A stretch of 64,000 bases of DNA, taken from the NCBI GenBank assembly GCA_052386455.1, contig JBQTKD010000002.1, positions 1 to 64,000 on the forward strand. The letters run 5' to 3'. Positions 34,531-43,673 of the stretch are shown here, in pieces (within the stretch, counting starts at the first letter, position 1; each line of letters begins with the position of its first letter). The translations under genes and the position numbers were made by a program. The notes under the pieces were generated by a model. That model did not search any database. It saw nothing but the letters and a program-made list of their open reading frames with translations, and was not told the DNA's origin. This DNA is from JBQTKD01 sp052386455 (GTDB taxonomy: Bacteria; Actinomycetota; Actinomycetes; Sporichthyales; Sporichthyaceae).

Positions 34531-36279
34531 TCAAATCTTGCGAGCCAGGGCCCGATGCAGGGCCGGGTCTTCCTTCCCGTGGGGCGAGAGGCCTTGACCG
34601 TCGACGGTCTCCAGGACCTCGAAGCCGCAGTTGCCGAGTTCGCCGTCGAAGGCGATCGGGTCGAGAAAGCGGCGGAACATCTTCGCCGAGTTCTTCGCGA
34701 GCTTCTCGTCCTCCATGGTGCGGAACTCCGCCGCCAGCAGGTCGCCCGGCCGGGCGAGGTCGGCGAGACCCACGAGCACCGCCTCCTGGGCCGCCTCGCT
34801 CAGGGCGTGGAACAGGAACCTGGCGTGGAAGAGCACCGGGCCTTCGCCCGCGGCGATCCATTCGCGCACGAGTGCGACCCACTCGGTCCCGCCGAGGTCT
34901 GCGACCTCGAAGCGGGCCCCGGGGACGCGCGCACCGGCCCGCAGGACGGCTCGCCCGGAACGGTCCAGCCCCAACACCGAACGCCCGGTGGCGGCGAAGG
35001 CGGCGGAGTCGCGGCCGCATCCGCTGCCGAGGTCCACCACTCGACCGGGTAGGTCGGAGCGTGCCAGCAGCAGGGCCGCGAAGGTGCTCGGCTCGGCGAG
35101 CTCGACGCGCGCGTAGTGGTCCTCCCAGTTGGCCGGGCCGTAGATCTCCGGCGGGATGCGGCCCGCGTACCCGGCGGTGCGCTTGTCCTTCTTCCAGTTG
35201 AAGCCGGGGTTGGGCGTGCGCCAGCCCTCGCCGTAGATCGCGGCGACGACCTCCTCGGCCAGCACCGGCACCCCCACGGTGCGGTGGCAGAACGGCGCGG
35301 TGGTCACGCCCCGCCACTGACTGCGCGTCACATCTCTGGTGCCGGCGACGCCGAACGGAAAGGCCAGTACGTCCTTCGCGTCCCAGTAGAGGTGGAACAG
35401 GTCGATGCGAGCGTCGGCCCGGTCGGCGTCGTAGACGTAGACGTTGGTGGACGTCGCCGTGGCCCGCATGCCGAGCTCGATCAGCCGCGCGGCGATCCGG
35501 CCCATCTCCTCGCCCAGCGCCGGACCGGGAGGCAGGTCCGACACGAAGGCCATGTCGGCGTCGTTGTCGACGCCGATGACCCCGCCCTCGCGAATCGTCC
35601 CGAGCAGGCTGCCGTAGATCACGAACCCCTCGTAGCCGAAATCGTCCCGTAGGACACCGGCGACCTTGTCGTAGAGGTCGAGGACCGCGTCGATCCACTG
35701 AGTGTCCTGCGACTTCACGACCTGCAGGTCGCCCCAGCGGGAGAAGACGTGGCCGTCGGCGAGGAGTGCGGCCAGGTCGGCCGGCGTCTTCGTACCGACC
35801 TTGATCGGGTCGGCCGCCTTGCCGTGCCCGGCGATCGGCAGCGGCTTCCCGTCGACGACGAAGGTGACCTTGTCGCCGGCGCGGGCGAACTCCCACAGCC
35901 CGCGGGTCTGGAACCGGAACACGCCCTGCCGGTCGCCGGCGGCCGCGTGCGGCGACGGGGTGGCGACGGTGCACATGGCGTCGACGTCGCCGAGGCGCAG
36001 GACGACGGGCATCGAGTCGACGCCTTCGGGCAGGGTGACCCAGCCCTCCATGGCGCCGCGGCGGAAGTCGACGACCTTGCCGATCGACGCGGGCTTGGGC
36101 GTAGGCGGCTTCGGCGCCGCAGCCTTCTTGGCGGGCGGCGGAGGTGGCGGGGCGAAGCGGCGCAGCACCGTGCGCAGGGCCTTGCGCGCCTTGGGCGGAA
36201 CCGCGGTGCGCACGACCTCCCGCCGCCGCGTGTGCGGCGGGAGGATTTTGTCCAGACCTGGAATGCGCTGCGGCGGCAT
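34531..36279 (-). CDS. LicD-family protein fused to SAM methyltransferase (tandem copy 1)
   Basis: 582 residues in three parts. A basic Pro/Ala-rich start (1-65) and a small beta domain (about 65-155, with GWVTLPEGV and VVDGKPLPIAG) lead to a LicD-like nucleotidyltransferase fold with YGSLLG at 222-227 and acidic DNDAD at 238-242. LicD proteins transfer phosphocholine or other phospho-groups from CDP-linked donors to polymers. The C-terminal third is a Rossmann methyltransferase with VVDLGSGCGRDS near 417. Start ATG at 36279, three bases after the stop of its paralogue, so both are one operon. Confidence 0.8.
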   Translation of the reverse strand: MPPQRIPGLDKILPPHTRRREVVRTAVPPKARKALRTVLRRFAPPPPPPAKKAAAPKPPTPKPASIGKVVDFRRGAMEGWVTLPEGVDSMPVVLRLGDVDAMCTVATPSPHAAAGDRQGVFRFQTRGLWEFARAGDKVTFVVDGKPLPIAGHGKAADPIKVGTKTPADLAALLADGHVFSRWGDLQVVKSQDTQWIDAVLDLYDKVAGVLRDDFGYEGFVIYGSLLGTIREGGVIGVDNDADMAFVSDLPPGPALGEEMGRIAARLIELGMRATATSTNVYVYDADRADARIDLFHLYWDAKDVLAFPFGVAGTRDVTRSQWRGVTTAPFCHRTVGVPVLAEEVVAAIYGEGWRTPNPGFNWKKDKRTAGYAGRIPPEIYGPANWEDHYARVELAEPSTFAALLLARSDLPGRVVDLGSGCGRDSAAFAATGRSVLGLDRSGRAVLRAGARVPGARFEVADLGGTEWVALVREWIAAGEGPVLFHARFLFHALSEAAQEAVLVGLADLARPGDLLAAEFRTMEDEKLAKNSAKMFRRFLDPIAFDGELGNCGFEVLETVDGQGLSPHGKEDPALHRALARKI

Positions 36280-36282
36280 GGC

Positions 36283-38037
36283 TCAGCGCTTGGTGGCTAC
36301 AACCCGGTACAGCACCGGGTCCTCGTCCTTGTAGGGCGAGAAGCCGGTGTCCTCGACCTCGAACTCGACGTCGAAGCCGTACCGCTCGCGCAGCGCGGTG
36401 CCGAACGCCCACCCGTCCTGGAAGCGGCGGTAGTGCTTGGTGTGCACCTTGGCCAGCTCCGCGTCTGCGGTGGTCCGGAACTCGGCGGCGAACTTGTCGC
36501 CGGAGCGGGCCACGGAGGCCACGGTGGTCATCAGGGTCTCCTGCACGTCCTCGGGGATCGAGTGCAGGAAGAACCGCGCGTAGAAGGTGATCGGAGCCGC
36601 GCCTGCGCGCTCGGTGGCGCCGGCCAGCACTCCGCGCAGCGGGTCCGCCTCGCCGACGTCGCACGCCTGGAACTGCACGCGCGGGTACATGCCCATGTCG
36701 TGGGCCTTCTTGTCCGCGTGGCGCACGCCGATGTGCGAGCGGTCCAGCCCGGTGACGTGGCGCCCCGCCTGGCCGAACGCGTAGGAGTCGCGGCCGTCGC
36801 CACAGCCGATGTCCACGACGTGCTCGGTCATGCCCTCGCGGCCGTTGACCCACTCCTGGAACGTGGAGCCGGAGGTGTACTCGACCTTGGCGTAGAAGTT
36901 CGCCCAGTAGATCTCTTCGACGTCGTCCAGTGGGACGATCGCGTCGCGGGCGCGCTTGCTGCGGTCGGTGTCCCAGTTGAAGCCGGGGTTCGGGACGCGC
37001 CAGCCGTCGCCGTAGACGGTCTCGCACATGGCCTCGCCGTTGACCGGCACGAGAACCGAGCTGGGCCCGAACGTCTGCTCGGCCAGGCCCTGCCAGCTCT
37101 CCTTGGTGACGTCCTTGTTGCCGGCGACGCCGAAGGCGAACTGCAGCACCCCGGCGGCGTCGAAGTAGAGGTGGAAGATGTCGATGCGCAGCTTCGGGTT
37201 GTCCCGGTGGTGCACGTGCACCGCGGTCCGGCGGCCCTCGACGTCGTATCCGGCGTCGATCAACGCGAACGCGAGCTTCTTCAACTGCTCGATCGCCTCG
37301 GGGCCGGTGGAAGCGTCCACGATCGCCGCGACGTCGAAGTCGTCGTCGTGCCCGATGAATCCACCCTCGCGCACGGCGCCGAGCAGGCTGCCGTACATGA
37401 CGAACAGGTCCAGACCCAGGGCGTCCTTAACCGTGGTGCGGAGCTTTCCGTAGAAGTCCAGCACCTCGGTCTGCCATGCCTCGTCCAACGACTTCGACAA
37501 CTGCAGGCGCCCCTTTCTAGAGAACACGTGGCCGGAGTTGAGTTTCCGCTTCAAAGTTCCAATGGTGCCGCGCCCGGCCGCGGTGGCCTTGACGTGCGCG
37601 CCGACGCCGGCGATGGGGAGCGGGACGCCGTCCGCGCGGACGGTCAGGCGCTCGCCCACGGCGGCGTAGTTCCAGATGTCCTTGATGACGAACCGAAAGC
37701 CGCGGATCTCCGCGTTGCCCGTCCGCCCGATCGGGTCGTTCGCCCACGTCCCGGCGACCTGCAGGTCCTCGAGGTGCAGAGTGATCCGGACGGGCTTGCC
37801 GCCGGCGGGCAGCTCGACCCAGCCGGAGATCGCGTCCTTGGTGAAGGTCTCGACGACGCCGTGCACGCCCCCGCCGCCGCTCTTGCGCGCGGCTTCCGCG
37901 ACGGGCGCCCAGCCGCGGCTGCGCAACTGCTTGCCCAGCTGTCGCTTGGCCTTGCGCACACCGCGGTGCGCCAGCTTCCGAGCGTCGGCTGCCACGGCGG
38001 CAGGCTTGCCGGAGCCAACCCCTGACGACCGAGCCAT
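36283..38037 (-). CDS. LicD-family protein fused to SAM methyltransferase (tandem copy 2)
   Basis: 584 residues, same domain order as the next gene: basic start, beta domain with GWVELPAGG and RADGVPLPIAG, LicD-like domain with YGSLLG at 215-220 and DDDFD at 231-235, and a methyltransferase with VVDIGCGDGRDS. The beta domain, the RIDIFHLYFD segment and the WNFDWD-type region align throughout with the downstream copy, so they arose by duplication, yet the sequences have diverged strongly. Likely function is transfer and methylation of a phospho-group on a surface polymer, alongside the TagF-like protein at 30509. Confidence 0.8.
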   Translation of the reverse strand: MARSSGVGSGKPAAVAADARKLAHRGVRKAKRQLGKQLRSRGWAPVAEAARKSGGGGVHGVVETFTKDAISGWVELPAGGKPVRITLHLEDLQVAGTWANDPIGRTGNAEIRGFRFVIKDIWNYAAVGERLTVRADGVPLPIAGVGAHVKATAAGRGTIGTLKRKLNSGHVFSRKGRLQLSKSLDEAWQTEVLDFYGKLRTTVKDALGLDLFVMYGSLLGAVREGGFIGHDDDFDVAAIVDASTGPEAIEQLKKLAFALIDAGYDVEGRRTAVHVHHRDNPKLRIDIFHLYFDAAGVLQFAFGVAGNKDVTKESWQGLAEQTFGPSSVLVPVNGEAMCETVYGDGWRVPNPGFNWDTDRSKRARDAIVPLDDVEEIYWANFYAKVEYTSGSTFQEWVNGREGMTEHVVDIGCGDGRDSYAFGQAGRHVTGLDRSHIGVRHADKKAHDMGMYPRVQFQACDVGEADPLRGVLAGATERAGAAPITFYARFFLHSIPEDVQETLMTTVASVARSGDKFAAEFRTTADAELAKVHTKHYRRFQDGWAFGTALRERYGFDVEFEVEDTGFSPYKDEDPVLYRVVATKR

Positions 38038-38109
38038 TTCACCTCGTCTGACCGAAATCCACCCTGGTGCACCCCCATCTCGGGAGGCGAGGAGAGGGAC
38101 CTGGCCACA

Positions 38110-38766
38110 CTACCGAAGCCGGCGATCTTTCTCGGCTTCATCGACCCGGACGGCCGCAGCAAACTCTTTGGCGGCGCGGCGCAGTTCGGCCTCCGGGTCC
38201 TGCCCGCGCTCCACAGCGGCGGCCACCAGGGCGAACAGGGCGGCGCCGAGATCGGCGTCGGCGGGAAGCTCGGCGGGGGCGACCGCAGGCCCCACCTCGG
38301 CCCGCCGAGCACGGGAGAGCAGCTTGGCGGCGAGGGCGAGCGCCGGCTGGGCGGCCGGGACGCCGTCCATGGCGGAGGTCCGGCCCTTCTCGGCCACCTT
38401 CATGGCCTCCCAGTTCGCCTCCAGCTCCGCCGTGCTGTGCACGACGAGCCCGGCGAACACGTGCGGGTGACGGTTCCTCAGTTTGTTCGCGATTCCGGTG
38501 GCGACGTCGTCGAGATCGAAGGGGTCTACGGAGTGTTCCTGGGCGATGCGGGCGTGGAAGACCACCTGCAGCAGCAGGTCCCCGAGTTCTTCGCGCAGGT
38601 GCGCCCGATCCCCCGACTCGACCGCGTCGACGGTCTCGTAGCACTCCTCGAGCAGGTACTTCAGCAGCGATTCGTGGGTCTGCTCGGCGTCCCACGGACA
38701 CCCGCCGGGCGAACGCAGCCGATCCATGACCGCCACCAGGTCCGCAACGCCGGACCCCTGGGTCAC
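38110..38766 (-). CDS. mazG: Nucleoside triphosphate pyrophosphohydrolase MazG
   Basis: 218 residues. The all-alpha MazG domain has the acidic metal motifs EECYETVDA and EELGDLLLQVVFHA, and CPWDAEQTH at the start. It hydrolyses aberrant dNTPs to monophosphates. In M. tuberculosis the same protein (Rv1021) follows mfd and clears oxidised CTP analogues. It overlaps the SurA-like gene by four bases (GTGA). The gap to the next gene upstream of it in the accessory block is 72 bases. Confidence 0.95.
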   Translation of the reverse strand: MTQGSGVADLVAVMDRLRSPGGCPWDAEQTHESLLKYLLEECYETVDAVESGDRAHLREELGDLLLQVVFHARIAQEHSVDPFDLDDVATGIANKLRNRHPHVFAGLVVHSTAELEANWEAMKVAEKGRTSAMDGVPAAQPALALAAKLLSRARRAEVGPAVAPAELPADADLGAALFALVAAAVERGQDPEAELRRAAKEFAAAVRVDEAEKDRRLR

Positions 38767-39362
38767 GGCTTGGCGGCCTTGATGTAGTCGGGCAGCTTCT
38801 GCACGATGGGGCCCTCGGCCCCGCCGAACGTGCCGTACCGGGGGTTGATCCTGATGCCCATGGCGTCGGCGACCGAGACCAGCTTCTGCTGCAGCCGCCG
38901 CACCCCTTCGGCCTCGGAGAGGTTCTGGGTCCCGACCAGCTTCGCCGAGATCTTCCGCAGGAGCGTCTCGGTCCGGAACACCGAAGACACTCGGTCCGGG
39001 TTGATGCCCTGCGCGGCGAAGGCCTGCAGCATTCTGGACTGTCCGCCGAGGTCCTTGCTCTGCTCCGCGGCGAATGCCGCCACCTCGGTGTCGGTCGCCG
39101 TGACACCCACGTCGGCCGCGGTGCGGGCGACGATCAGTTCGATGACTCGCCGCTCCACCTCGCCCGCGGCGGTGGGGCCCTCCCCGCGCACCAAGACCCC
39201 TTGGGCGTCCAGGAACGCCTTCGTCTGCGCGACGGTGTCCTGGATCTCGCTGAGCGGGATCCGCTCGCCGCCGACGACCGCCGCGGCACCGAGCTGGGTT
39301 TCCCCACACCCCGCGAACAGCATCAGGCCAACCGGGACGGCGACCAGCAGTCGTCTGCGCAC
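38763..39362 (-). CDS. SurA N-terminal-like lipoprotein
   Basis: 199 residues. A signal sequence ends in the lipobox LFAGC. The mature part begins VVGGERIPLSEIQDTV and continues as the helical SurA-N/trigger-factor-like chaperone fold; no parvulin domain follows. It sits between mfd and mazG as in several other actinobacteria. Probable extracytoplasmic chaperone. GTG at 39362 is five bases after AGAGGAG and is preferred over GTG 39368 or TTG 39380. Confidence 0.85.
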   Translation of the reverse strand: MRRRLLVAVPVGLMLFAGCGETQLGAAAVVGGERIPLSEIQDTVAQTKAFLDAQGVLVRGEGPTAAGEVERRVIELIVARTAADVGVTATDTEVAAFAAEQSKDLGGQSRMLQAFAAQGINPDRVSSVFRTETLLRKISAKLVGTQNLSEAEGVRRLQQKLVSVADAMGIRINPRYGTFGGAEGPIVQKLPDYIKAAKP

Positions 39363-39417
39363 GGGCACTCCTCTAGACAACCGAGCGTCCAGCGACGGAC
39401 TCGGATCGGTGCAAATC

Positions 39418-42400
39418 CTAGGCCAGCACCGCGTCGACCAACGTGCGCGCCCAGTCCAGCAGCTCCAGCCCGCCGACGGGCTTGCCCCCGACCCTCGCGG
39501 TCATGGGGCGCGGGACGAGGATCCGCTTGTCCGTCGACTTCACGACGGTCTTCGGGTAAAGCCGCTGCAGCCGCAGCTGCTTGGACTCCGGAAGGTCCAA
39601 CGGTCCGAAGCGCACGTTGGTCCCGGCGAGGGTGACCTCCTCGATGCCGTGCCCGCGCAGGTGCGCCCGGAATGCGGCCACCGCGAACAGGTTCTCCACC
39701 GGCTCCGGCGGGGTGCCGTACCGGTCGGTGAGCTCGGCGCGGACGGCCTCGATCTCGGCCGCGTAGTCCGCGTCCGGCGTGGTGCCGATCGCGGCGATGC
39801 GCCGGTAGGCCTCCAGCCGCAGTCGCTCGGTGGACAGCCACTCGTGCGGGATGTGCGCGTCCACGGGCAGTTCCACGCGGACCTCGGCGGGCGGGCCGGC
39901 CGCGTCGGGCCCTGCCTTGTACTCCGCGACGGCCTCGCCGACCATCCGCACGTACAGGTCGAAGCCGACGCCCTCGATGTGCCCGGACTGCTCGCCGCCG
40001 AGCAGGTTGCCCGCACCGCGGATCTCGAGGTCCTTCATCGCCACGTACATGCCGGCGCCGAGCTCGGTGTGCTGGGCGATGGTCGCGAGCCGCTCGTGCG
40101 CCGTCTCGGTCAGCGGCTTCTCGGCCGGGTACAGGAAGTAGGCGTAGCCGCGTTCGCGGGAACGCCCGACGCGGCCGCGCAGCTGGTGCAGCTGGGACAG
40201 GCCGAGCACGTCGGACCGTTCCACGATCAGCGTGTTCGCGTTGCTGATGTCCAGGCCGGTCTCGACGATCGTGGTGCACACCAGGACGTCGCTGCGCTTC
40301 TCCCAGAAGTCGACGATCACCTGCTCGAGCGCGTGCTCGTTCATCTGCCCGTGCGCGGTGGAGATCCTGGCCTCGGGCACCAGTTCGGCGAGCCGGCGCG
40401 CGGCCTTGTCGATCGACTCGACGCGGTTGTGGACGTAGAACACCTGGCCGTCGCGCAGCAGTTCGCGACGGATCGCGGCGGCGATCTGCTTGTCCGAGTA
40501 CGGACCGACGAACGTGAGGATCGGGTGCCGTTCCTCCGGCGGGGTGGTGATCGTGGACATCTCGCGGATGCCGGTGATCGACATCTCCAGCGTGCGCGGG
40601 ATCGGCGTCGCGGACATCGTCAACACGTCGACGTGGACGCGCAGGTGCTTGAGCGCCTCCTTGTGCTCGACGCCGAAGCGCTGCTCCTCGTCGACGACGA
40701 TCAGGCCGAGGTTCTTGAACGTCGTGTTCGGCGAGAGCAGCCGGTGCGTGCCGATGACGACGTCGACCGTGCCGTCGGCCATGCCCTCCATCACCGCGGT
40801 GGTTTCGGCCGGGGTGTTGAAACGGGACAGGCTCTTCACGGTGACCGGGAACTGCGCGTACCGCTCGGAGAAGGTCGAGTAGTGCTGCTGCGCGAGCAGC
40901 GTCGTCGGCACGAGCACGGCAACCTGCTTGCCGTCCTGCACGGCCTTGAACGCGGCGCGGACGGCGATCTCGGTCTTGCCGTACCCGACGTCGCCGCAGA
41001 TCACTCGGTCCATCGGGTAGGGCTTTTCCATGTCCGCCTTGACCTCGTCGATCGCCGCGGCCTGGTCTGCGGTCTCGACGTACCCGAACGCGTCTTCGAG
41101 CTCGCGCTGCCACGGGGTGTCCGGCCCGAACGCGTGACCGGGGGCGGAGGTGCGGGCGGCGTAGAGCCGGATGAGTTCGCCGGCGATCTCCTTGACGGCC
41201 TTGCGCGCACGGCCCTTGGCCTTCTGCCAGTCCGCGCCGCCGAGGCGGTGCACCGCCGGCGACTCTCCGCCGACGTAGCGGGTCACCTGCTCGAGGGCGT
41301 CGGTGGGCACGTAGAGCCGGTCGCCGGGCTGGCCGCGCTTGGAGGAGGCGTACTCGAGCACCAGGTACTCGCGCGTGGCGCCCGCAACGGTGCGGCTGGT
41401 CATCTCGACGTACTTGCCGACCCCGTGCTGTTCGTGGACGACGTAGTCGCCGGGCCGCAGCGCCAACGGGTCGACCGTGTTGCGCCGGCGGCTCGGCAGC
41501 TTGCCGCGCAGATCCTTGGCCGAGCCCGCGACGCGGCTGGTGAGGTCGGTCTCGGTCAGGACGGCGACCTTCGCATCGGGCAGCAGAAAGCCGTTGCCCA
41601 ACGCGCCGCAGGTCACCTGCGCCATACCGGGTTCCGGGGCGAGAACCTCCTCGACGAAGCGGGCGGGCAGATCGGCGGCCTTGAGCAGTTCGACGACGCG
41701 GTCGGCGGTGCCGTGCCCGCCGAGGACGAGGACGACCGACCACTGCTCGCCGAGCCAGTCGCGGATCTCGCCCAGCGCTCTCTCGGTCTCCCCACGGTAG
41801 GCCGGGGGTGCAGTGAGCCCAGTTCCTGAAACGGGATCAGATTCTTCGCCTGCTTCACCGAACGGCCCGATGGACCACCAGGGCAGGCCGAGCTGCGCCA
41901 CGTGGGCGCGGACCTCGCCGAGGTCGCGCAGGGCGGCGGAGCCGAGGTCGATGGGTGCCGCGCCGCCGACGGCGGCGCCGGACCAGGACGCCTCGAGGAA
42001 CTCCGCGCTGGTGCGCACCAGGTCCGCGGCGCGTGCCCGGACCCGCTCGGGGTCCACCGACACGATCACGGTGCCGGCGGGCAACTGGTCGACGAGCAGT
42101 TCCATGCGGTCCACCAGCGCGGGCGAGAGCGCCTCCATGCCCTCGACCGCGATGCCCTCGGAGATCTTGCCGAGCATCTCCTCGAGCTCGGGGTGCGCTC
42201 CGCGCAGCGCGGCGGCGCGATCGCGGATGTCCTTGGTGAGAAGCAGTTCCCGGCAGGGCGGGGCCCACAGGTGGGTGACCCTGCGATCGGGAGCGTCGTC
42301 CACGCTGCGCTGGTCGGCGACCTTGAACTCGCGGATCTCCTCGACCTCGTCGCCCCAGAACTCCACGCGCAGCGGGTGTTCCTCGGTGGGTGGGAAGACG

Positions 42401-42960
42401 TCCACGATGCCACCGCGGACGGCGAACTCGCCGCGCCGTTCGACGAGGTCGACGCGGGAGTACGCGGCGGCCGCGAGGGCGTCGACCACCGCGTCGAGTT
42501 CGACCTCGTCGCCGACCCGCAGGCTCACCGGCTCCAGTGCACCGAGGCTGGGCACCATCGGCTGGACCAGGCTGCGCACGGGGCAGAGCACGACGTCGAG
42601 CGGGCCGGCTGCGGAGTCCTCCTCCATCGGCCGGACGAGCCGGCGCAGCACGGCGAGCCGGCGTCCAACGGTGTCGGCGCGCGGCGAGAGCCGCTCGTGC
42701 GGCAGCGTTTCCCAGGACGGAAACACCGCCACCCGCCCGGCGGGCAGCAGCGCGCCGAGTGCGGCTTCGAGGTCTTCGGCCTCGCGGCCGGTGGCGGTCA
42801 CGGCGAGCACGGTGCGCCCGGTGCGCTTGGCCAGCGCGGCGAGGGCGAAGGGCCGCAGGCCGGGCGGGCCAATCAGATCGGCCGGGGTACCCGGATGCGC
42901 GAGGGCTACGGCCAGCGTCGGATCGGCGGCTACGACGTCGAGTAGACCTGCGACCGACAT
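39418..42960 (-). CDS. mfd: Transcription-repair coupling factor
   Basis: 1180 residues, the usual length. The N-terminal UvrB-like region, the RNA-polymerase-interacting CarD-like domain (around residues 500-560 with GDYVVHEQHGVGKY), and the superfamily 2 translocase with GDVGYGKTE and DEEQRFG are in order; the C-terminal TRCF domain is present. It removes stalled RNA polymerase and recruits UvrABC. ATG at 42960 with GAGGGGG upstream is preferred; the frame extends 22 codons further but without a ribosome-binding site. Confidence 0.97.
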   Translation of the reverse strand: MSVAGLLDVVAADPTLAVALAHPGTPADLIGPPGLRPFALAALAKRTGRTVLAVTATGREAEDLEAALGALLPAGRVAVFPSWETLPHERLSPRADTVGRRLAVLRRLVRPMEEDSAAGPLDVVLCPVRSLVQPMVPSLGALEPVSLRVGDEVELDAVVDALAAAAYSRVDLVERRGEFAVRGGIVDVFPPTEEHPLRVEFWGDEVEEIREFKVADQRSVDDAPDRRVTHLWAPPCRELLLTKDIRDRAAALRGAHPELEEMLGKISEGIAVEGMEALSPALVDRMELLVDQLPAGTVIVSVDPERVRARAADLVRTSAEFLEASWSGAAVGGAAPIDLGSAALRDLGEVRAHVAQLGLPWWSIGPFGEAGEESDPVSGTGLTAPPAYRGETERALGEIRDWLGEQWSVVLVLGGHGTADRVVELLKAADLPARFVEEVLAPEPGMAQVTCGALGNGFLLPDAKVAVLTETDLTSRVAGSAKDLRGKLPSRRRNTVDPLALRPGDYVVHEQHGVGKYVEMTSRTVAGATREYLVLEYASSKRGQPGDRLYVPTDALEQVTRYVGGESPAVHRLGGADWQKAKGRARKAVKEIAGELIRLYAARTSAPGHAFGPDTPWQRELEDAFGYVETADQAAAIDEVKADMEKPYPMDRVICGDVGYGKTEIAVRAAFKAVQDGKQVAVLVPTTLLAQQHYSTFSERYAQFPVTVKSLSRFNTPAETTAVMEGMADGTVDVVIGTHRLLSPNTTFKNLGLIVVDEEQRFGVEHKEALKHLRVHVDVLTMSATPIPRTLEMSITGIREMSTITTPPEERHPILTFVGPYSDKQIAAAIRRELLRDGQVFYVHNRVESIDKAARRLAELVPEARISTAHGQMNEHALEQVIVDFWEKRSDVLVCTTIVETGLDISNANTLIVERSDVLGLSQLHQLRGRVGRSRERGYAYFLYPAEKPLTETAHERLATIAQHTELGAGMYVAMKDLEIRGAGNLLGGEQSGHIEGVGFDLYVRMVGEAVAEYKAGPDAAGPPAEVRVELPVDAHIPHEWLSTERLRLEAYRRIAAIGTTPDADYAAEIEAVRAELTDRYGTPPEPVENLFAVAAFRAHLRGHGIEEVTLAGTNVRFGPLDLPESKQLRLQRLYPKTVVKSTDKRILVPRPMTARVGGKPVGGLELLDWARTLVDAVLA

Positions 42961-43104
42961 GGCGATTTCCCCCTCAGCTGCCTGCGCCGCGCACGTCGTT
43001 GAATCGGTCAAATGCACCCGACACAACGCCGTGCGGCCGGCGCACGCACAACACGAACGCCCCGCAGCGACGTTCGCGCGGGGTTCGCCCCAACCCTACG
43101 TTGG

Positions 43105-43605
43105 CTATTCGGCCCAGGCGGACATGCCCAGCCGGTTCACGGCGACCCCGAAGCGGCGGCCGTCTGCGGCCTTGTCCAGCACGATCACGGCGCCGGCCGG
43201 AGCGTCCATGGCGGCGGGTTCGTCGCGCAGGAACCACTCCGGCGTGCCCTCGGCCGGGTCGGCACGGCGCCATCCCCGGTCCTGCAGGAGCCGTACGGTC
43301 TGCGCACCGGTGGCACCGGTCCACAACGCCTGGAAGCCGACGGGGCCGGGGGCGCACTCGAGCTCGGTAGCCGCGCTGGAGTCGACGAATCGCACCGAGG
43401 ACTCCGGCACCGAGGCGAAGACCATGCGCTGGAGCGCATCGCTCGCGGCGGCGCGGGTGGCACAGTCCCCGCTGGGCGCCGAGGAGCGCGCGTAGACGTG
43501 GGCGACGAGCCCGACGCCGAGACCGCCGACCAGCGTTCCCGCAGTGAGCAGCGTCGCGGCGCCGAACAGCGCCGAGCGAGTTCGGAATCGCCGGGCGCGT
43601 CTCAC
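43105..43605 (-). CDS. Membrane-anchored hypothetical protein
   Basis: 166 residues: basic start RRARRFRTR, one hydrophobic helix at 12-38, and an outside domain of about 125 residues with two cysteines (CATRAAASDAL and LECAPG) that probably pair. No known motif. It stands between the LpqU-like gene and mfd on the same strand, so it may belong to the same wall-related group. Start GTG at 43605. The AT-rich palindrome at 43645 lies 40 bases upstream. Confidence 0.65.
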   Translation of the reverse strand: MRRARRFRTRSALFGAATLLTAGTLVGGLGVGLVAHVYARSSAPSGDCATRAAASDALQRMVFASVPESSVRFVDSSAATELECAPGPVGFQALWTGATGAQTVRLLQDRGWRRADPAEGTPEWFLRDEPAAMDAPAGAVIVLDKAADGRRFGVAVNRLGMSAWAE

Positions 43606-43644
43606 ACGGGCAAGAGTGCCACCGTCGGGTGTCCGATATCACCC

Positions 43645-43667
43645 ATATACGAAAGATTCTCGTATAT
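43645..43667. promoter_or_regulatory. AT-rich perfect palindrome, probable operator
   Basis: ATATACGA (43645-43652) and TCGTATAT (43660-43667) are perfect complements around a seven-base spacer. It lies in the only notably AT-rich patch of the region, between the LpqU-like stop and the 43605 start, where it could be an operator for the downstream gene or a terminator. Confidence 0.5.
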
Positions 43668-43673
43668 TTCGTG

